Source: Candidatus Thiodiazotropha endolucinida
GTDB taxonomy: Bacteria > Pseudomonadota > Gammaproteobacteria > Chromatiales > Chromatiaceae
Direction of reading: 5' to 3'
NCBI RefSeq assembly: GCF_001715975.1
Contig: NZ_MARB01000010.1
Span: forward strand, 62,001-126,000
Length of the DNA stretch: 64,000 bases
Every line of letters starts with the position of its first letter. Positions within the stretch are counted from its first letter, which is position 1. Below the pieces are notes generated by a model. The model made no database searches. It worked only from the letters and a program-made list of their open reading frames with translations, and was not told the origin of the DNA. The position numbers and the translations under genes were made by a program. Below are positions 41,248 to 49,831 of this stretch, one piece after another.

Positions 41248-41787
41248 TCACCACATCAGATCGTCGGGTACGATATAATCAGCGTAGGGATCGTCGCTAT
41301 CATCCTGCTGTTCACGATCATTGCGTACAACGATACAATCACGCTTTCTCATGCTGATTTTGTCCGCCACTGCGGTAGGGATGACGTCATATCGATCATC
41401 TATTTTGACAATCACCAGCCGCCCGCCGATCAGTTGGCCATGAATCTCGTCTGTGATAAAAATCCGCCGCACCTTGTTTTCGTCATTGAAATGGTAAACG
41501 ACCTCGCCCTCATCCAACGGAAGACGATTCATCTCAATCAACTGCCTGATCTGAGCGGCGATCGCTTTTTGCTTCGCCTGCTCATTCTTTTTCTGATTCA
41601 GCGCACGATCCCGTTCGACATCCTTGGCTTTCGCCTGTTTTGCCCAACGCACGGCTTCGTCTTCCGCTTTCTGCTTGCGGTGTCGCTGCTCTTTCTCCTT
41701 GCGTTGTTTTGCCTTTTTCGCCTTGTTAACTTTGTTCTTGTCAGTTAAGCCGGCCTTGAGCAGCTGATCTTGTAGTGAGTTAGCCAA
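41248..41787 (-). CDS. DUF2058 protein (YaiL-like)
   Basis: 179 aa. The first 85 residues are a highly charged Lys/Glu/Gln-rich coiled coil (KVNKAKKAKQRKEKEQRHRK). The globular part has the family pattern YHFNDENKVRRIFIT and a conserved MRKRDCIVV near the end. YaiL of E. coli belongs to this family and is described as nucleoprotein- or polysome-associated, but the function is not settled. Monocistronic as far as can be seen. Confidence 0.88.
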   Translation of the reverse strand: MANSLQDQLLKAGLTDKNKVNKAKKAKQRKEKEQRHRKQKAEDEAVRWAKQAKAKDVERDRALNQKKNEQAKQKAIAAQIRQLIEMNRLPLDEGEVVYHFNDENKVRRIFITDEIHGQLIGGRLVIVKIDDRYDVIPTAVADKISMRKRDCIVVRNDREQQDDSDDPYADYIVPDDLMW

Positions 41788-42174
41788 TACAATCTCCGGT
41801 ACTAGTCGAGGTCATCGAGAGCAAATCGATCAGTCAGCATCATACCGCAGTTGCGGTTTGCTCTCCATTCAACCCGTCGATAACCCGATGTTTCGCGTTC
41901 GGCGCATATGGCGTCGACGGACGTGGCTGAACCTTAAATTTCACACATCATATTCCCCTGAACCTGATATTGCTCTGTAGCTGCTTGATGATTATTCTTC
42001 TGTTGCGTGAACCGTAATCATGCTACATATTTTTGACAATCTGGACGTCATCCACAATTTACTACCTAATCTGTTTTTTTCTGCTAAAGTCAGCTTTTGA
42101 GCATAATGCCGTTACCCGGCTGCTTCATAACTGCACCATAGAATGAAACCTGCTCTCTAAATGGTTTTTTAGAA
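41788..42174. other. Divergent intergenic region, DUF2058 gene and CHAD gene
   Basis: 387 bases without a supported gene. A perfect -35-like TTGACA occurs on the plus strand at 42033-42038, but the sequence 16-18 bases downstream is a poor -10 box. I see no repeat or RNA gene here. Confidence 0.4.
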
Positions 42175-43101
42175 ATGACAAAAAAAAACAAATCGCCTGC
42201 ACCCATCGATACTGATCAAACCGTCAGCGAAGCTGTCCAGATCATTCTCAAACATAATTACAATTATCTGCTTGCATGGGAACAGAGCGCACGTTCCTGG
42301 GACGACATAGAGGGTGTACACCAAACACGGGTCGCGTTCAGACGGATGCGTTCAGCCCTGTCGGCCTTTCGCGCAGCTATTCCTCGCAAAGTCAGTAAAC
42401 CCTGGTCCAACGAGTTACGTGACCTTGCCAGTCAGTTGGGGATGGCGCGGGACCTGGATGTCTTCATCGACGAAGGACTTGGCGCGATACTAGGCAAACT
42501 GCCGCTTCGGGGGGAAGAGGGGGTTACCCAAATCGCCCACCAGCACAGGGAACAGGCCTACCTGCAAGTCAACGCCATGCTCGACAGCGACCAATACAAA
42601 CACTTCAAAGACAATTTTCCTCTATGGATTGACGGTAAGGAGTGGGAACAGGCGGAATTGAAGATTAAACACCGAAATAACTTATCAACCAATATTGTCC
42701 CCTTTTCCCGTAAGTTGCTGGACAGCCTGGAACGAGGCGTATTGGAAGCCGGCAGTCATGTGAATAAGGAATCAGCGCACGAGATGCATAAGCTGCGCAT
42801 CGAATGTAAAAAACTACGTTACGCAGCCGAATTTTTCATTCCGGTACTGAAAGGATTGGATGACTTTATTCGCCACATGAAAAGATTGCAGGATCTACTG
42901 GGCATCCTGAACGATGTATCGGTCATGAAGCATCTTTTGGATATCATGATGGAAAATGAGGACAACCATGAAGTTCTTGAGTATGCCGGAGGCCTGGTCG
43001 GCTGGCGTACGCGTCAATATTATGAAATGCTGGATACCTTTGATGATCGTTGGGAGGAATTCATCAATGCAAAGCAACCCTGGTGGAGAAAATATCCCTG
43101 A
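42175..43101 (+). CDS. CHAD-domain protein
   Basis: 308-aa alpha-helical CHAD-domain protein. Such domains bind inorganic polyphosphate through conserved His, Lys and Arg surfaces. The two family signatures are VHQTRVAFRRMRSAL (about residue 43) and MHKLRIECKKLRYAAEFF (about residue 203). No CYTH (triphosphatase) domain is fused to it. It is convergent with the phosphoesterase gene, whose stop is four bases away. Confidence 0.9.
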   Translation: MTKKNKSPAPIDTDQTVSEAVQIILKHNYNYLLAWEQSARSWDDIEGVHQTRVAFRRMRSALSAFRAAIPRKVSKPWSNELRDLASQLGMARDLDVFIDEGLGAILGKLPLRGEEGVTQIAHQHREQAYLQVNAMLDSDQYKHFKDNFPLWIDGKEWEQAELKIKHRNNLSTNIVPFSRKLLDSLERGVLEAGSHVNKESAHEMHKLRIECKKLRYAAEFFIPVLKGLDDFIRHMKRLQDLLGILNDVSVMKHLLDIMMENEDNHEVLEYAGGLVGWRTRQYYEMLDTFDDRWEEFINAKQPWWRKYP

Positions 43102-43104
43102 TAG

Positions 43105-44187
43105 TTATCGGATCTCTGTTGAATATTCACTCTGATCGGCAGCAAGATATTCAGATACGATTTTACGCTGTTTTTTAGACTTGTTTTTGGTATTGATGAA
43201 CAGAATATCGGTATTCCCGTCTGCACCCGATCGAATCACGGTTGCACCCAATCCCTTACGCCTCACCATGGTGTCATTACCGATCATTCTTACATCCGGA
43301 AGCCACTTACTGAATTCATAGTCAATCTGCACACCTGAACGTTGCGGTCTGTGTCCGTGGATTACGCATTCTATTTTCAATGTCTTGAAAAGCATATTTA
43401 TCGATTTACCGTGCTTTTTATAATACTGCGCTGCATCCTTAACGTCATAGAGTAGATAATTCTTCTGTTTGTTGTCTCGCGCATAGGCATATAGCTGCAT
43501 TGCTTCAGGTCTTTTGAAGGCTTTCTTATAGTGGTCCGAATTAAATTGATTCAGATTATTGCCCGTCACCTCACCATAATGTTGCAATGTACGTAAAAAC
43601 TCCAGCGTCGGATAACCATGAATAAAAAGAATTCCTCTCTCCAGATGAAACAGATCCATAGATTCAATAAACAGTTTCAAATCCTCCAAGTGACCCGTTC
43701 CCAGACTGATTTTCTTGCCGGCCTCGATTTTTTGCCAGATCTCCTGTTCATGATTACCGACAATTATCTTCACGTGTCCTCCTTTCAACTTCGCTTGTCG
43801 TCGAATCTGACGCCAGAAATCCACAACCGAAGGATCAGGTCTTTTTTTATCCCCCAGGTCACCTGTGTGGAATAGGGTGATACCATTCAGATCATCTGCC
43901 AGTTCCTCCCGGTCATTGAGGAGAGCGGCGTAACCTAATGTATTTTTGACCGAGACTATTTCATTGTCAGTATCGGAGAGCACGATGCATCTGAGGTTTT
44001 TTCCAACAGATTCATCATCAGATCGCGGCTCTTTCTCTTGAATCGGCACCGTTGATTGTGTCGATGGCTCAGTATCTTTTTGTCTCTTTTTTGAAGGGGG
44101 ATATGAGCGTTTCAAAAGGTGTCTGACAAGACGAAACGATCGTTGAAAAAGGTTAAACAGGCCTGCCTCCTTAATACGTTTATTCAT
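43105..44187 (-). CDS. Calcineurin-like metallophosphoesterase
   Basis: 360 aa. A basic amino end (1-35, maybe membrane- or nucleic-acid-associating) and a low-complexity linker precede the metallophosphatase core. Motifs: SDTDNE (71-76), TGDLGD (108-113), GNHEQE (144-149), an HGY later and IHGHRP. In the first motif the usual D-x-H is D-x-D. Third gene of a three-gene operon with the GHKL-type ATPase (three bases upstream) and the FHA-like/PPP phosphatase. Confidence 0.82.
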   Translation of the reverse strand: MNKRIKEAGLFNLFQRSFRLVRHLLKRSYPPSKKRQKDTEPSTQSTVPIQEKEPRSDDESVGKNLRCIVLSDTDNEIVSVKNTLGYAALLNDREELADDLNGITLFHTGDLGDKKRPDPSVVDFWRQIRRQAKLKGGHVKIIVGNHEQEIWQKIEAGKKISLGTGHLEDLKLFIESMDLFHLERGILFIHGYPTLEFLRTLQHYGEVTGNNLNQFNSDHYKKAFKRPEAMQLYAYARDNKQKNYLLYDVKDAAQYYKKHGKSINMLFKTLKIECVIHGHRPQRSGVQIDYEFSKWLPDVRMIGNDTMVRRKGLGATVIRSGADGNTDILFINTKNKSKKQRKIVSEYLAADQSEYSTEIR

Positions 44188-44190
44188 CGT

Positions 44191-44955
44191 TCAGAAAAAA
44201 TTGGACAGCTGCAACTCAAATACCGCTCCAGTAGTCAGATAGTGCACATTGACGTCCAGATTCAATTCTATCTTGATTTTTTTCAAGGCCATACCCTGGC
44301 CGCCGGTATAGGCGATCCTGCGATCCACCATATCTTCGCTTTTGCCGAACTTGTTGATACACCACTCGATGATCCTGTTGGACAAGCTGCTGTCCATGTC
44401 CTCACCCAAGTATGATTTTCTTGGCTTGGCGACATTTTTACCGTAACCATTATCAACAACTAATAAAATCGTATGCTTCCTTTTCTGATCGAGATAGAGA
44501 ATGACCTTAAAACCGGGGAATCTGCTCGTATACTTCTGCTGAATATAGGCGGCGTGAGAAAAGCTATCTATTGAATTCTGATAGGCATCCTTGACGATCG
44601 AGCTTATTATTTGTGCATCCCCTGCGGTTTCACCAATCTTGCCGATCAGCTCATTATAAACTTCAGGCAATACCACCAGCTCCGAGAGCGCATCGTTTTG
44701 TTCACGCTTATTGAGGCAATGCCATTCCGCCATGCGGCTATCGTTGAAAATCACGGAGAACTGTCCCAATATGGACAGGTCAGTGAGGCGTGAGCTTTTT
44801 TTCGCCAGATAAAGCTTGAAGATATGATTAAGTTCAGCCAGAGCGAGGTCCTTTTTCACTCGATCCTCATCGAGCAGAGAATCTTCCGACTGATAGATGA
44901 CAGGCCCTTCTTTAAGCGACTTGGCCGCTTTCGAATGATCACTCTGCCTACTCAT
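44191..44955 (-). CDS. GHKL-type ATPase-fold protein
   Basis: 254 aa, no membrane segment. The carboxyl half has the three marks of the Gyrase-Hsp90-histidine kinase-MutL fold: an N-box-like helix KDAYQNSIDS (122-131), the G1 box VDNGYGKN (167-174) and the G2 box TGGQGMALKKI (217-227). There is no His-phosphorylation domain, so it could be an anti-sigma-type or other serine/histidine kinase, or a non-kinase ATPase. It lies between two phosphatase genes in one operon. Confidence 0.72.
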   Translation of the reverse strand: MSRQSDHSKAAKSLKEGPVIYQSEDSLLDEDRVKKDLALAELNHIFKLYLAKKSSRLTDLSILGQFSVIFNDSRMAEWHCLNKREQNDALSELVVLPEVYNELIGKIGETAGDAQIISSIVKDAYQNSIDSFSHAAYIQQKYTSRFPGFKVILYLDQKRKHTILLVVDNGYGKNVAKPRKSYLGEDMDSSLSNRIIEWCINKFGKSEDMVDRRIAYTGGQGMALKKIKIELNLDVNVHYLTTGAVFELQLSNFF

Positions 44956-44990
44956 GAAACAAACTGCGCATATTGATAAAAGACCTCGGA

Positions 44991-46448
44991 TTAATCATCG
45001 CTATCCTGGAGTTCATTAAGTACAGACAACAGCGGTTCGCTACGATATCGAATCGGAATCATATGTCCAGCGACGCTGGTGAACAGGCCGATCCAGGGAA
45101 AATTACCACTGAATACGACATCGTGGTGGTCGATGCCTCCAACGTTGTGCCACAAGGTATCGTGTCGGGTTAATGGGGTATGTCCGACAAAAAGTTCTGC
45201 ATCCGGTTTCAAGCTGAGTGAACTCCGGAAGCGTTTCACGTCGCCTTTGGTATAACCAGCCAGTCGATTCGGCCTGTACAGCCGGTTACAGGTCAACTCC
45301 TCCATCAGGCTGGGATAACTGTGTACATTCACCAGCATATCCATTGTCACCTTGCTCTTCGGCGGTGCCGCATGACAGGCCACATAATCTTTCGATACCG
45401 CAACATAGGGAAGCAGCTTATAAAAATGCTCCATTGCCTTCTTGTAAGCCTCACCGCGAACACGTTTCACCTCCTTGGCCCACAGCAAGCCTTGCGGTAC
45501 GCCATCCTTACCGATCTCTTCAGAAAAACTGTCGTGATTGCCGCGCACATAGAATACCTGCTGAGGAAACCATAACTTGAGCCTAAAGATCAGATCCATG
45601 ATCAGTAGTGAACTCTCCATTTCCGCCAGCTTGCCGTCCATTTCCGAATGGACCGCATCGCCCAAAAAGACCATCGCTGCCTTTCCGTCACCCATCATTT
45701 CGAGAAATTCATTATGACTCAGTATGGTGAGTAAATTATCCACCTGAGCATGCAGGTCGCCTAGAATGACAGGTATCATCTTTTTTGGCAGTTCAACCAC
45801 ACCACCAGGCATACCCCGCTCGTTTCTCGGTCGCAAAGGCTCTTTTTCCAGAATTTCATTAACTGCCTTGAGGTCCGCCAATGCCTCCTCGGGGGGCAGC
45901 AGTTGGATGGGGCCACCGAAGATGCGACGTATCTCCTGGAGATTCGCCAAACGTCTTCTGTTGGCCCTGTGCCTCTCTTTCTCATTCAACAACGGGATCA
46001 ACCGTGTTCCCTTATCGGCATCCAGGTCTTTAAACAATAACGCATCGCCGTCATGGATTATCGATAGCTGACGTTTAGCCAGGTTACGTGGATACTTGAA
46101 GATACGCTGCTGCAGTTCGTCCTCATATCCAAGAATGAGATGATCGCCTTTGCTCAAACGCAAAAATCCACTGATCTCTTTGAAATAGTGTTCCGGATTG
46201 ATGAGCAGGAAACCGGGTTGCTCCTGTAGATTATTTCCATGCACTGACTGTTCAGCATAGAGCAGAAGCCTAAAATCATTGCCAAATTCGATTTCGATAG
46301 GGATATCTTCATAGGGAACACGGATACTGCCGCCTTGTAGCAGAAAACTCTCCTGCAGTCGATGCTCCGTGTATTGGGAGGTCTGAGAAAATGCAGATTT
46401 CAGCTTGGCGAAGAATCCATTCCTGGCGTTTTCAGGACCATTCGCCAT
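44991..46448 (-). CDS. PPP-type phosphatase with FHA-like amino-terminal domain
   Basis: 485 aa. Residues about 96-150 read like a forkhead-associated domain (KGDHLILG, then LAKRQLSIIHDGDALLFKDLDADKGTRL, which parallels the usual SRxH...NGT pattern although the key residues differ). A linker leads to a Ser/Thr-phosphatase-like core: LGDLHAQ (229-235), LGDAVH (262-267), GNHDSF (303-308), ACHAAPP and VGHTPLTRH. Probably the first gene of the operon with the GHKL protein (35-base gap). Confidence 0.78.
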   Translation of the reverse strand: MANGPENARNGFFAKLKSAFSQTSQYTEHRLQESFLLQGGSIRVPYEDIPIEIEFGNDFRLLLYAEQSVHGNNLQEQPGFLLINPEHYFKEISGFLRLSKGDHLILGYEDELQQRIFKYPRNLAKRQLSIIHDGDALLFKDLDADKGTRLIPLLNEKERHRANRRRLANLQEIRRIFGGPIQLLPPEEALADLKAVNEILEKEPLRPRNERGMPGGVVELPKKMIPVILGDLHAQVDNLLTILSHNEFLEMMGDGKAAMVFLGDAVHSEMDGKLAEMESSLLIMDLIFRLKLWFPQQVFYVRGNHDSFSEEIGKDGVPQGLLWAKEVKRVRGEAYKKAMEHFYKLLPYVAVSKDYVACHAAPPKSKVTMDMLVNVHSYPSLMEELTCNRLYRPNRLAGYTKGDVKRFRSSLSLKPDAELFVGHTPLTRHDTLWHNVGGIDHHDVVFSGNFPWIGLFTSVAGHMIPIRYRSEPLLSVLNELQDSDD

Positions 46449-46676
46449 TGTTTACCTCGTATCAAGCACAGCCAAAAGTACAGCATACAACTTAGCGCAT
46501 CATCTGCCCAGGACCATGATCAAGCACTGTCCTTTCAACAACTTTTGTGAGGATAATAGAGATGGGGGATCATCTATTCGCCACGCTATAACAACTGGCA
46601 ATACTCATATACCTGTATCATGTAACATAAAACATCATCCTGTTTACATGATATTGATGGATCTTGTGGCAGCTTG

Positions 46677-47117
46677 CTATCGTGTGAGATGTTGACGGGT
46701 CCAATTTACTATACCCCCCTGATCCATAGCCCCCGCCTGGCGGGCGACCTCTCTGCCGCCGTGCATCAGCATCAGTGTGGGGATACTGCGGATGCCGAAG
46801 CGGGCCCCCAGCTGTTGAGCCTCTTCCGTGTTGACCTTGACCAACCTCACGGCCGGCTCAAGCTGAGCGGCGGCCTGTTCAAAGGCGGGAGCCATCATTT
46901 GGCAGGGTCCACACCAGGGTGCCCAGAAATCGATGAGCAGGGGAATGTCACTTTTCTGTGCGTGGCGTTGGAATCGTCCTTCATCCAATGCCAGGGGTTG
47001 GCCGGCGAATAGTGACTGGTGGCATTTGCCGCATTTCGCCCCATCCCGCAGCCGGTCGGCTGGAACCCGGTTGATGCCATCGCAATGGGGGCAGACAATA
47101 TGTAGGGCTTCACTCAT
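46677..47117 (-). CDS. trxC: Thioredoxin 2 (zinc-binding)
   Basis: 146-aa TrxC. An amino-terminal zinc ribbon (CPHC at 9-12, CGKC at about 29-32) precedes the thioredoxin domain with active site WAPWCGPCQMM. The cis-proline region is SIPTLMLM. It reduces disulfides in the cytoplasm, often in oxidative stress. Divergent from cnoX; the intergenic region is 130 bases. The 228-base gap downstream of it (46449-46676) shows nothing definite. Confidence 0.95.
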   Translation of the reverse strand: MSEALHIVCPHCDGINRVPADRLRDGAKCGKCHQSLFAGQPLALDEGRFQRHAQKSDIPLLIDFWAPWCGPCQMMAPAFEQAAAQLEPAVRLVKVNTEEAQQLGARFGIRSIPTLMLMHGGREVARQAGAMDQGGIVNWTRQHLTR

Positions 47118-47203
47118 GATACTGATTCCAATGCTCTGAATTTTTCCATTAAATGGGGCGTGACATTAGAGATTTCAAGTCCACCATTTCGATCTGAATT
47201 CAG

Positions 47204-47209
47204 TATAAT
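47204..47209 (+). promoter_or_regulatory. Candidate -10 box upstream of cnoX
   Basis: A perfect TATAAT lies 38 bases before the cnoX start, but no good -35 box is seen 16-18 bases upstream (the sequence there is CCACCA-like). Tentative. Confidence 0.35.
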
Positions 47210-47247
47210 GCGCCCCTAATGGGCTGACACACAGGAGTATTCACAGT

Positions 47248-48111
47248 ATGGCGGACCAATCCTTTGTCTTTGATGTCACGACAGACCGTTTTCAGCAGTT
47301 GGTACTGGAGAACTCCATGCACGTTCCTGTGCTGGTCGATTTCTGGGCCGAGTGGTGCAATCCCTGTAAGACCCTGATGCCTACGTTGGCGAAACTGGCC
47401 GATGAATATCAGGGAAAATTCCTGGTGGCGAAGGTCAATACCGAGCAGGAACAGCAACTGGCCGCCCATTTCCAGGTCCGTAGCATTCCCAGTGTCAAGC
47501 TGTTTCACCAGGGACAGGTGGTGGATGAATTCATGGGGGCGTTGCCGGAAGCGGAGATCCGCAGTTTTCTCGACAAGCACATTCCCCGTGAATCCGACGC
47601 CCTGTTGGCCCAGGTGGATGCCATGCTGCTTCAGGGGGATGCCGAGGGTGCCGGCGCCCTACTCAAACAGGCCAGTGAGATCGATCCTGAAAGTCCGCGG
47701 GTTAAAATTTCCCACGCCCGCTATATGGCCACAACGGGCAAACTGGACGAAGCCGAGCAACTGCTCAGGGCCCTGCCCAATGAGGAGCGGAACAAGCCAG
47801 AAGTGGCCTCCATGCTGGCGCGGATTGAACTCGATCGGACAACGGCCGACAGCCCGCCAATCGAGGAGCTCAAAAAGCGCCTGCAGGAGAATCCGGCTGA
47901 CAGCGAGGCGATCCACCTGCTGGCGTCCCACAAGGTTATGGAAAACGATTACGAAGGGGCACTGGAGTTGCTCATGACCCTGTTGCAGAATGATCGCAGT
48001 TATGGCGACAATGCCGCCCAGAAAGAGATGCTGCGGATCTTCGAATTATTGGGCGGACAGGGCGATCTGGTAAAGCGTTACCGCAATAGGATGTTTAACT
48101 TCCTGCACTAG
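47248..48111 (+). CDS. cnoX: Thioredoxin-TPR co-chaperone (CnoX/YbbN)
   Basis: 287 aa. A thioredoxin domain (1-110) is followed by a helical TPR-like domain (115-287). The family holds oxidatively damaged clients and passes them to GroEL. The active site here is WAEWCNPCK, so both Cys are present, unlike E. coli CnoX (SxHC); this copy may be a real oxidoreductase. AGGAG precedes the ATG by ten bases. Its stop codon touches a dispersed 20-base repeat and overlaps the stop of the GIY-YIG gene. Confidence 0.93.
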   Translation: MADQSFVFDVTTDRFQQLVLENSMHVPVLVDFWAEWCNPCKTLMPTLAKLADEYQGKFLVAKVNTEQEQQLAAHFQVRSIPSVKLFHQGQVVDEFMGALPEAEIRSFLDKHIPRESDALLAQVDAMLLQGDAEGAGALLKQASEIDPESPRVKISHARYMATTGKLDEAEQLLRALPNEERNKPEVASMLARIELDRTTADSPPIEELKKRLQENPADSEAIHLLASHKVMENDYEGALELLMTLLQNDRSYGDNAAQKEMLRIFELLGGQGDLVKRYRNRMFNFLH

Positions 48112-48587
48112 GGCCTGTTAACACTCATCCTATCTGCCCCAGCCAACAGGTCGGTCTCATCGCAGGACCATGATGTAATCGAACATCCAACGATTTTGGC
48201 AAAACCGGCCAGGGTCGGGGGCTTTTTGCAATAGAAGAGATGCGAATCGCAGCTGCAGTCGCTGCAGCCGAAACCGTGGACCGGTTCTGTATTGCCCCAA
48301 GTTGCCAGCGCCTTTGCCCATCGGTGCTCCAGGCGAGTCTGCCTTTGGCTGTACCAAACCGATTCAAGTGCTGCTATCTCACGCAGATAGTCGATATGCC
48401 AATGCTTTGACTTCTTTTTCCGGCAATGTCTCGAGACCCGCGCCAGCACGCCGCCAGGCCCGAATGCACTGCCAATGTAGATATAGTAGCCGGGTCTTAT
48501 GTCGATGGCGCCCCAACGTCCCACCTGCACAACAGTGTCTGTGTCTGCCTGCAACACGAGGCCATAGGGCCCGGGTTTTGCGTTCAT
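48108..48587 (-). CDS. GIY-YIG nuclease family protein (DUF123 type)
   Basis: 159-aa protein of the DUF123 group. The GIY-YIG-like core is RPGYYIYIGSAFGPGGVLARVSRH, then KHWHIDYLRE, which is the family pattern. Later Cys (HGFGCSDCSCDSHLFYC) could bind metal. The last six residues (MSVNRP) are encoded by a dispersed repeat, so the carboxyl end may be secondary. Convergent with cnoX, overlapping by four bases. No experimental function is known to me. Confidence 0.85.
   Translation of the reverse strand: MNAKPGPYGLVLQADTDTVVQVGRWGAIDIRPGYYIYIGSAFGPGGVLARVSRHCRKKKSKHWHIDYLREIAALESVWYSQRQTRLEHRWAKALATWGNTEPVHGFGCSDCSCDSHLFYCKKPPTLAGFAKIVGCSITSWSCDETDLLAGADRMSVNRP
48111..48130. repeat. Copy of 20-base gene-end repeat
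   Basis: GGGCCTGTTAACACTCATCC, 18 of 20 identical to the copy at 49619-49638 and in the same orientation. The two copies bracket the GIY-YIG, universal stress and truncated pentapeptide genes. Confidence 0.6.
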
Positions 48588-48602
48588 TCAATCTTGCTGA
48601 CG

Positions 48603-49043
48603 TTATTTCCGATTATGCGTTGGAACAACAAGGATCGGGCATTTTGCCGCATGAAGAACTCCTTCTGTAACACTCCCCATAAGCAGATGATACATGGCGC
48701 CTCGGCCATGAGATCCTATGACAATCATATCCACATCAAGCCTGGAGGCCTCGTGGAGAATGGTTTCGACCGTTGATCCCTGAACAAGAAGTGCAGTTGC
48801 GTCAATGCCATTCCCACGCATACGTTCGGCGATCTCTTGTATCTGTCTGTGTTGGTCGTGGAATTTCTGTGAAAGTGTATCTCGAACCGATTGCGGCCCC
48901 ACATCATACCCAACAAAGTCAGGTTCCGGCTCTGCAACATGCAATAGCCATAGTTTCGCGAGCAGTGCATTTGCTAACTCTTCTGCCTTTTCCACTATAT
49001 TCGCCGTCGATTCAGAAAGATCAACAACCGCCAGGATCTTCAT
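48603..49043 (-). CDS. Universal stress protein
   Basis: 146-aa single UspA domain. It starts MKILAVVDLSES and has the ATP-binding signature GSHGRGAMYHLLMGSVTEGVLHAAKCPILVVP, matching G-2x-G-9x-G-S/T. Expected cytoplasmic dimer that binds ATP; the process it serves is not apparent from neighbours. The 212 bases upstream (49044-49255) hold nothing I can call. Confidence 0.93.
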   Translation of the reverse strand: MKILAVVDLSESTANIVEKAEELANALLAKLWLLHVAEPEPDFVGYDVGPQSVRDTLSQKFHDQHRQIQEIAERMRGNGIDATALLVQGSTVETILHEASRLDVDMIVIGSHGRGAMYHLLMGSVTEGVLHAAKCPILVVPTHNRK

Positions 49044-49255
49044 GTATTGCCTCCGTCAGCCAAACTTTCAGGTAATGTTGGTCATATCCGCCCATAAATA
49101 TGACTATTCGATTTTTTGTTTGCGTAACAGTCCCCGATCTTGGCATCAATAACTGATGATCATTCAATCATATCAACTTATGTAAACAGTCATTTCCGCA
49201 CCACTTCTTTATGAAGTCTGGCTATGGATAGTGTGCTTATTTCTCAATAGTGCTT

Positions 49256-49498
49256 TTATATGCATTGATTCAATATCGAACTTGAAAAGTTACTGTCTTT
49301 GAGATTCGCATTTGCAAAATTCGAACTACTGGCATTCGTTCCTCGAAAATTACAGCCTGACAGATCATATCCTGCATAATCACCAATAGTTAATTGTGAA
49401 TATGACAAGTCAGGTATTATATGTCCTTGTTCCAATCTCCATTTATTCCAGAAGGACTTTCCTTTTTTAAGTATCCCGACATGACTTCTTATTGCCAT
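49256..49498 (-). pseudogene. Truncated pentapeptide-repeat protein
   Basis: 80 codons. The amino end (AIRSHVGILKKGKSFWNKWR) matches the typical leader of pentapeptide-repeat proteins, and the end contains four to five A(D/N)LxX-like repeats (YDLSGCNFRGTNASSSNFANANLKDSNF) before a stop. Full proteins usually carry many more repeats, so this is probably a remnant, though a short functional protein cannot be excluded. The surroundings are AT-rich compared with the neighbouring housekeeping genes. Confidence 0.6.
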
Positions 49499-49831
49499 AC
49501 TAAATCCTTGGAAAATTTCATAACCTTACAACTCAGTCTGACAACTATATCACCATATCCTGCAGGTACTCAGATTGATGTATATAAACCCTGCATCAAA
49601 CAGATGCAAACAGTATTAGGGCCTGTTAACACTAGTCCAATTGGCCTAAGTGTAATCAGACGTATTACGCGTTGTAAAAAAAAATTGGCGCGACAACATC
49701 CCCAGCTCCAAATTGCACCATACTTCACGGACTTTGCACAATCAGTATACGGTTTGAATTACAGCCTTCAACAATATCGCACTCAGGTTTATAAGTTTTA
49801 GACGCTGTGTATGACTTTATTGCAATTTACA
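49499..49831. other. AT-rich intergenic region with one repeat copy
   Basis: 333 bases without a supported gene. It holds the repeat copy at 49619-49638. A plus-strand frame at 49421-49801 spans it but has no recognisable sequence and overlaps the pentapeptide remnant. Confidence 0.45.
49619..49638. repeat. Copy of 20-base gene-end repeat
   Basis: GGGCCTGTTAACACTAGTCC, same orientation as the copies at 48111 and 25325. This copy is not at the end of a surviving gene, but it is in the remnant-containing AT-rich stretch. Confidence 0.6.

Noticed and set aside
42033-42061. Promoter for the CHAD gene
   Set aside because: The -35 box TTGACA is perfect, but no acceptable -10 box follows at 16-18 bases.
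49421-49801. Plus-strand frame of 126 codons in the AT-rich region
   Set aside because: No family resemblance, overlaps the pentapeptide remnant, and the region is full of repeats.
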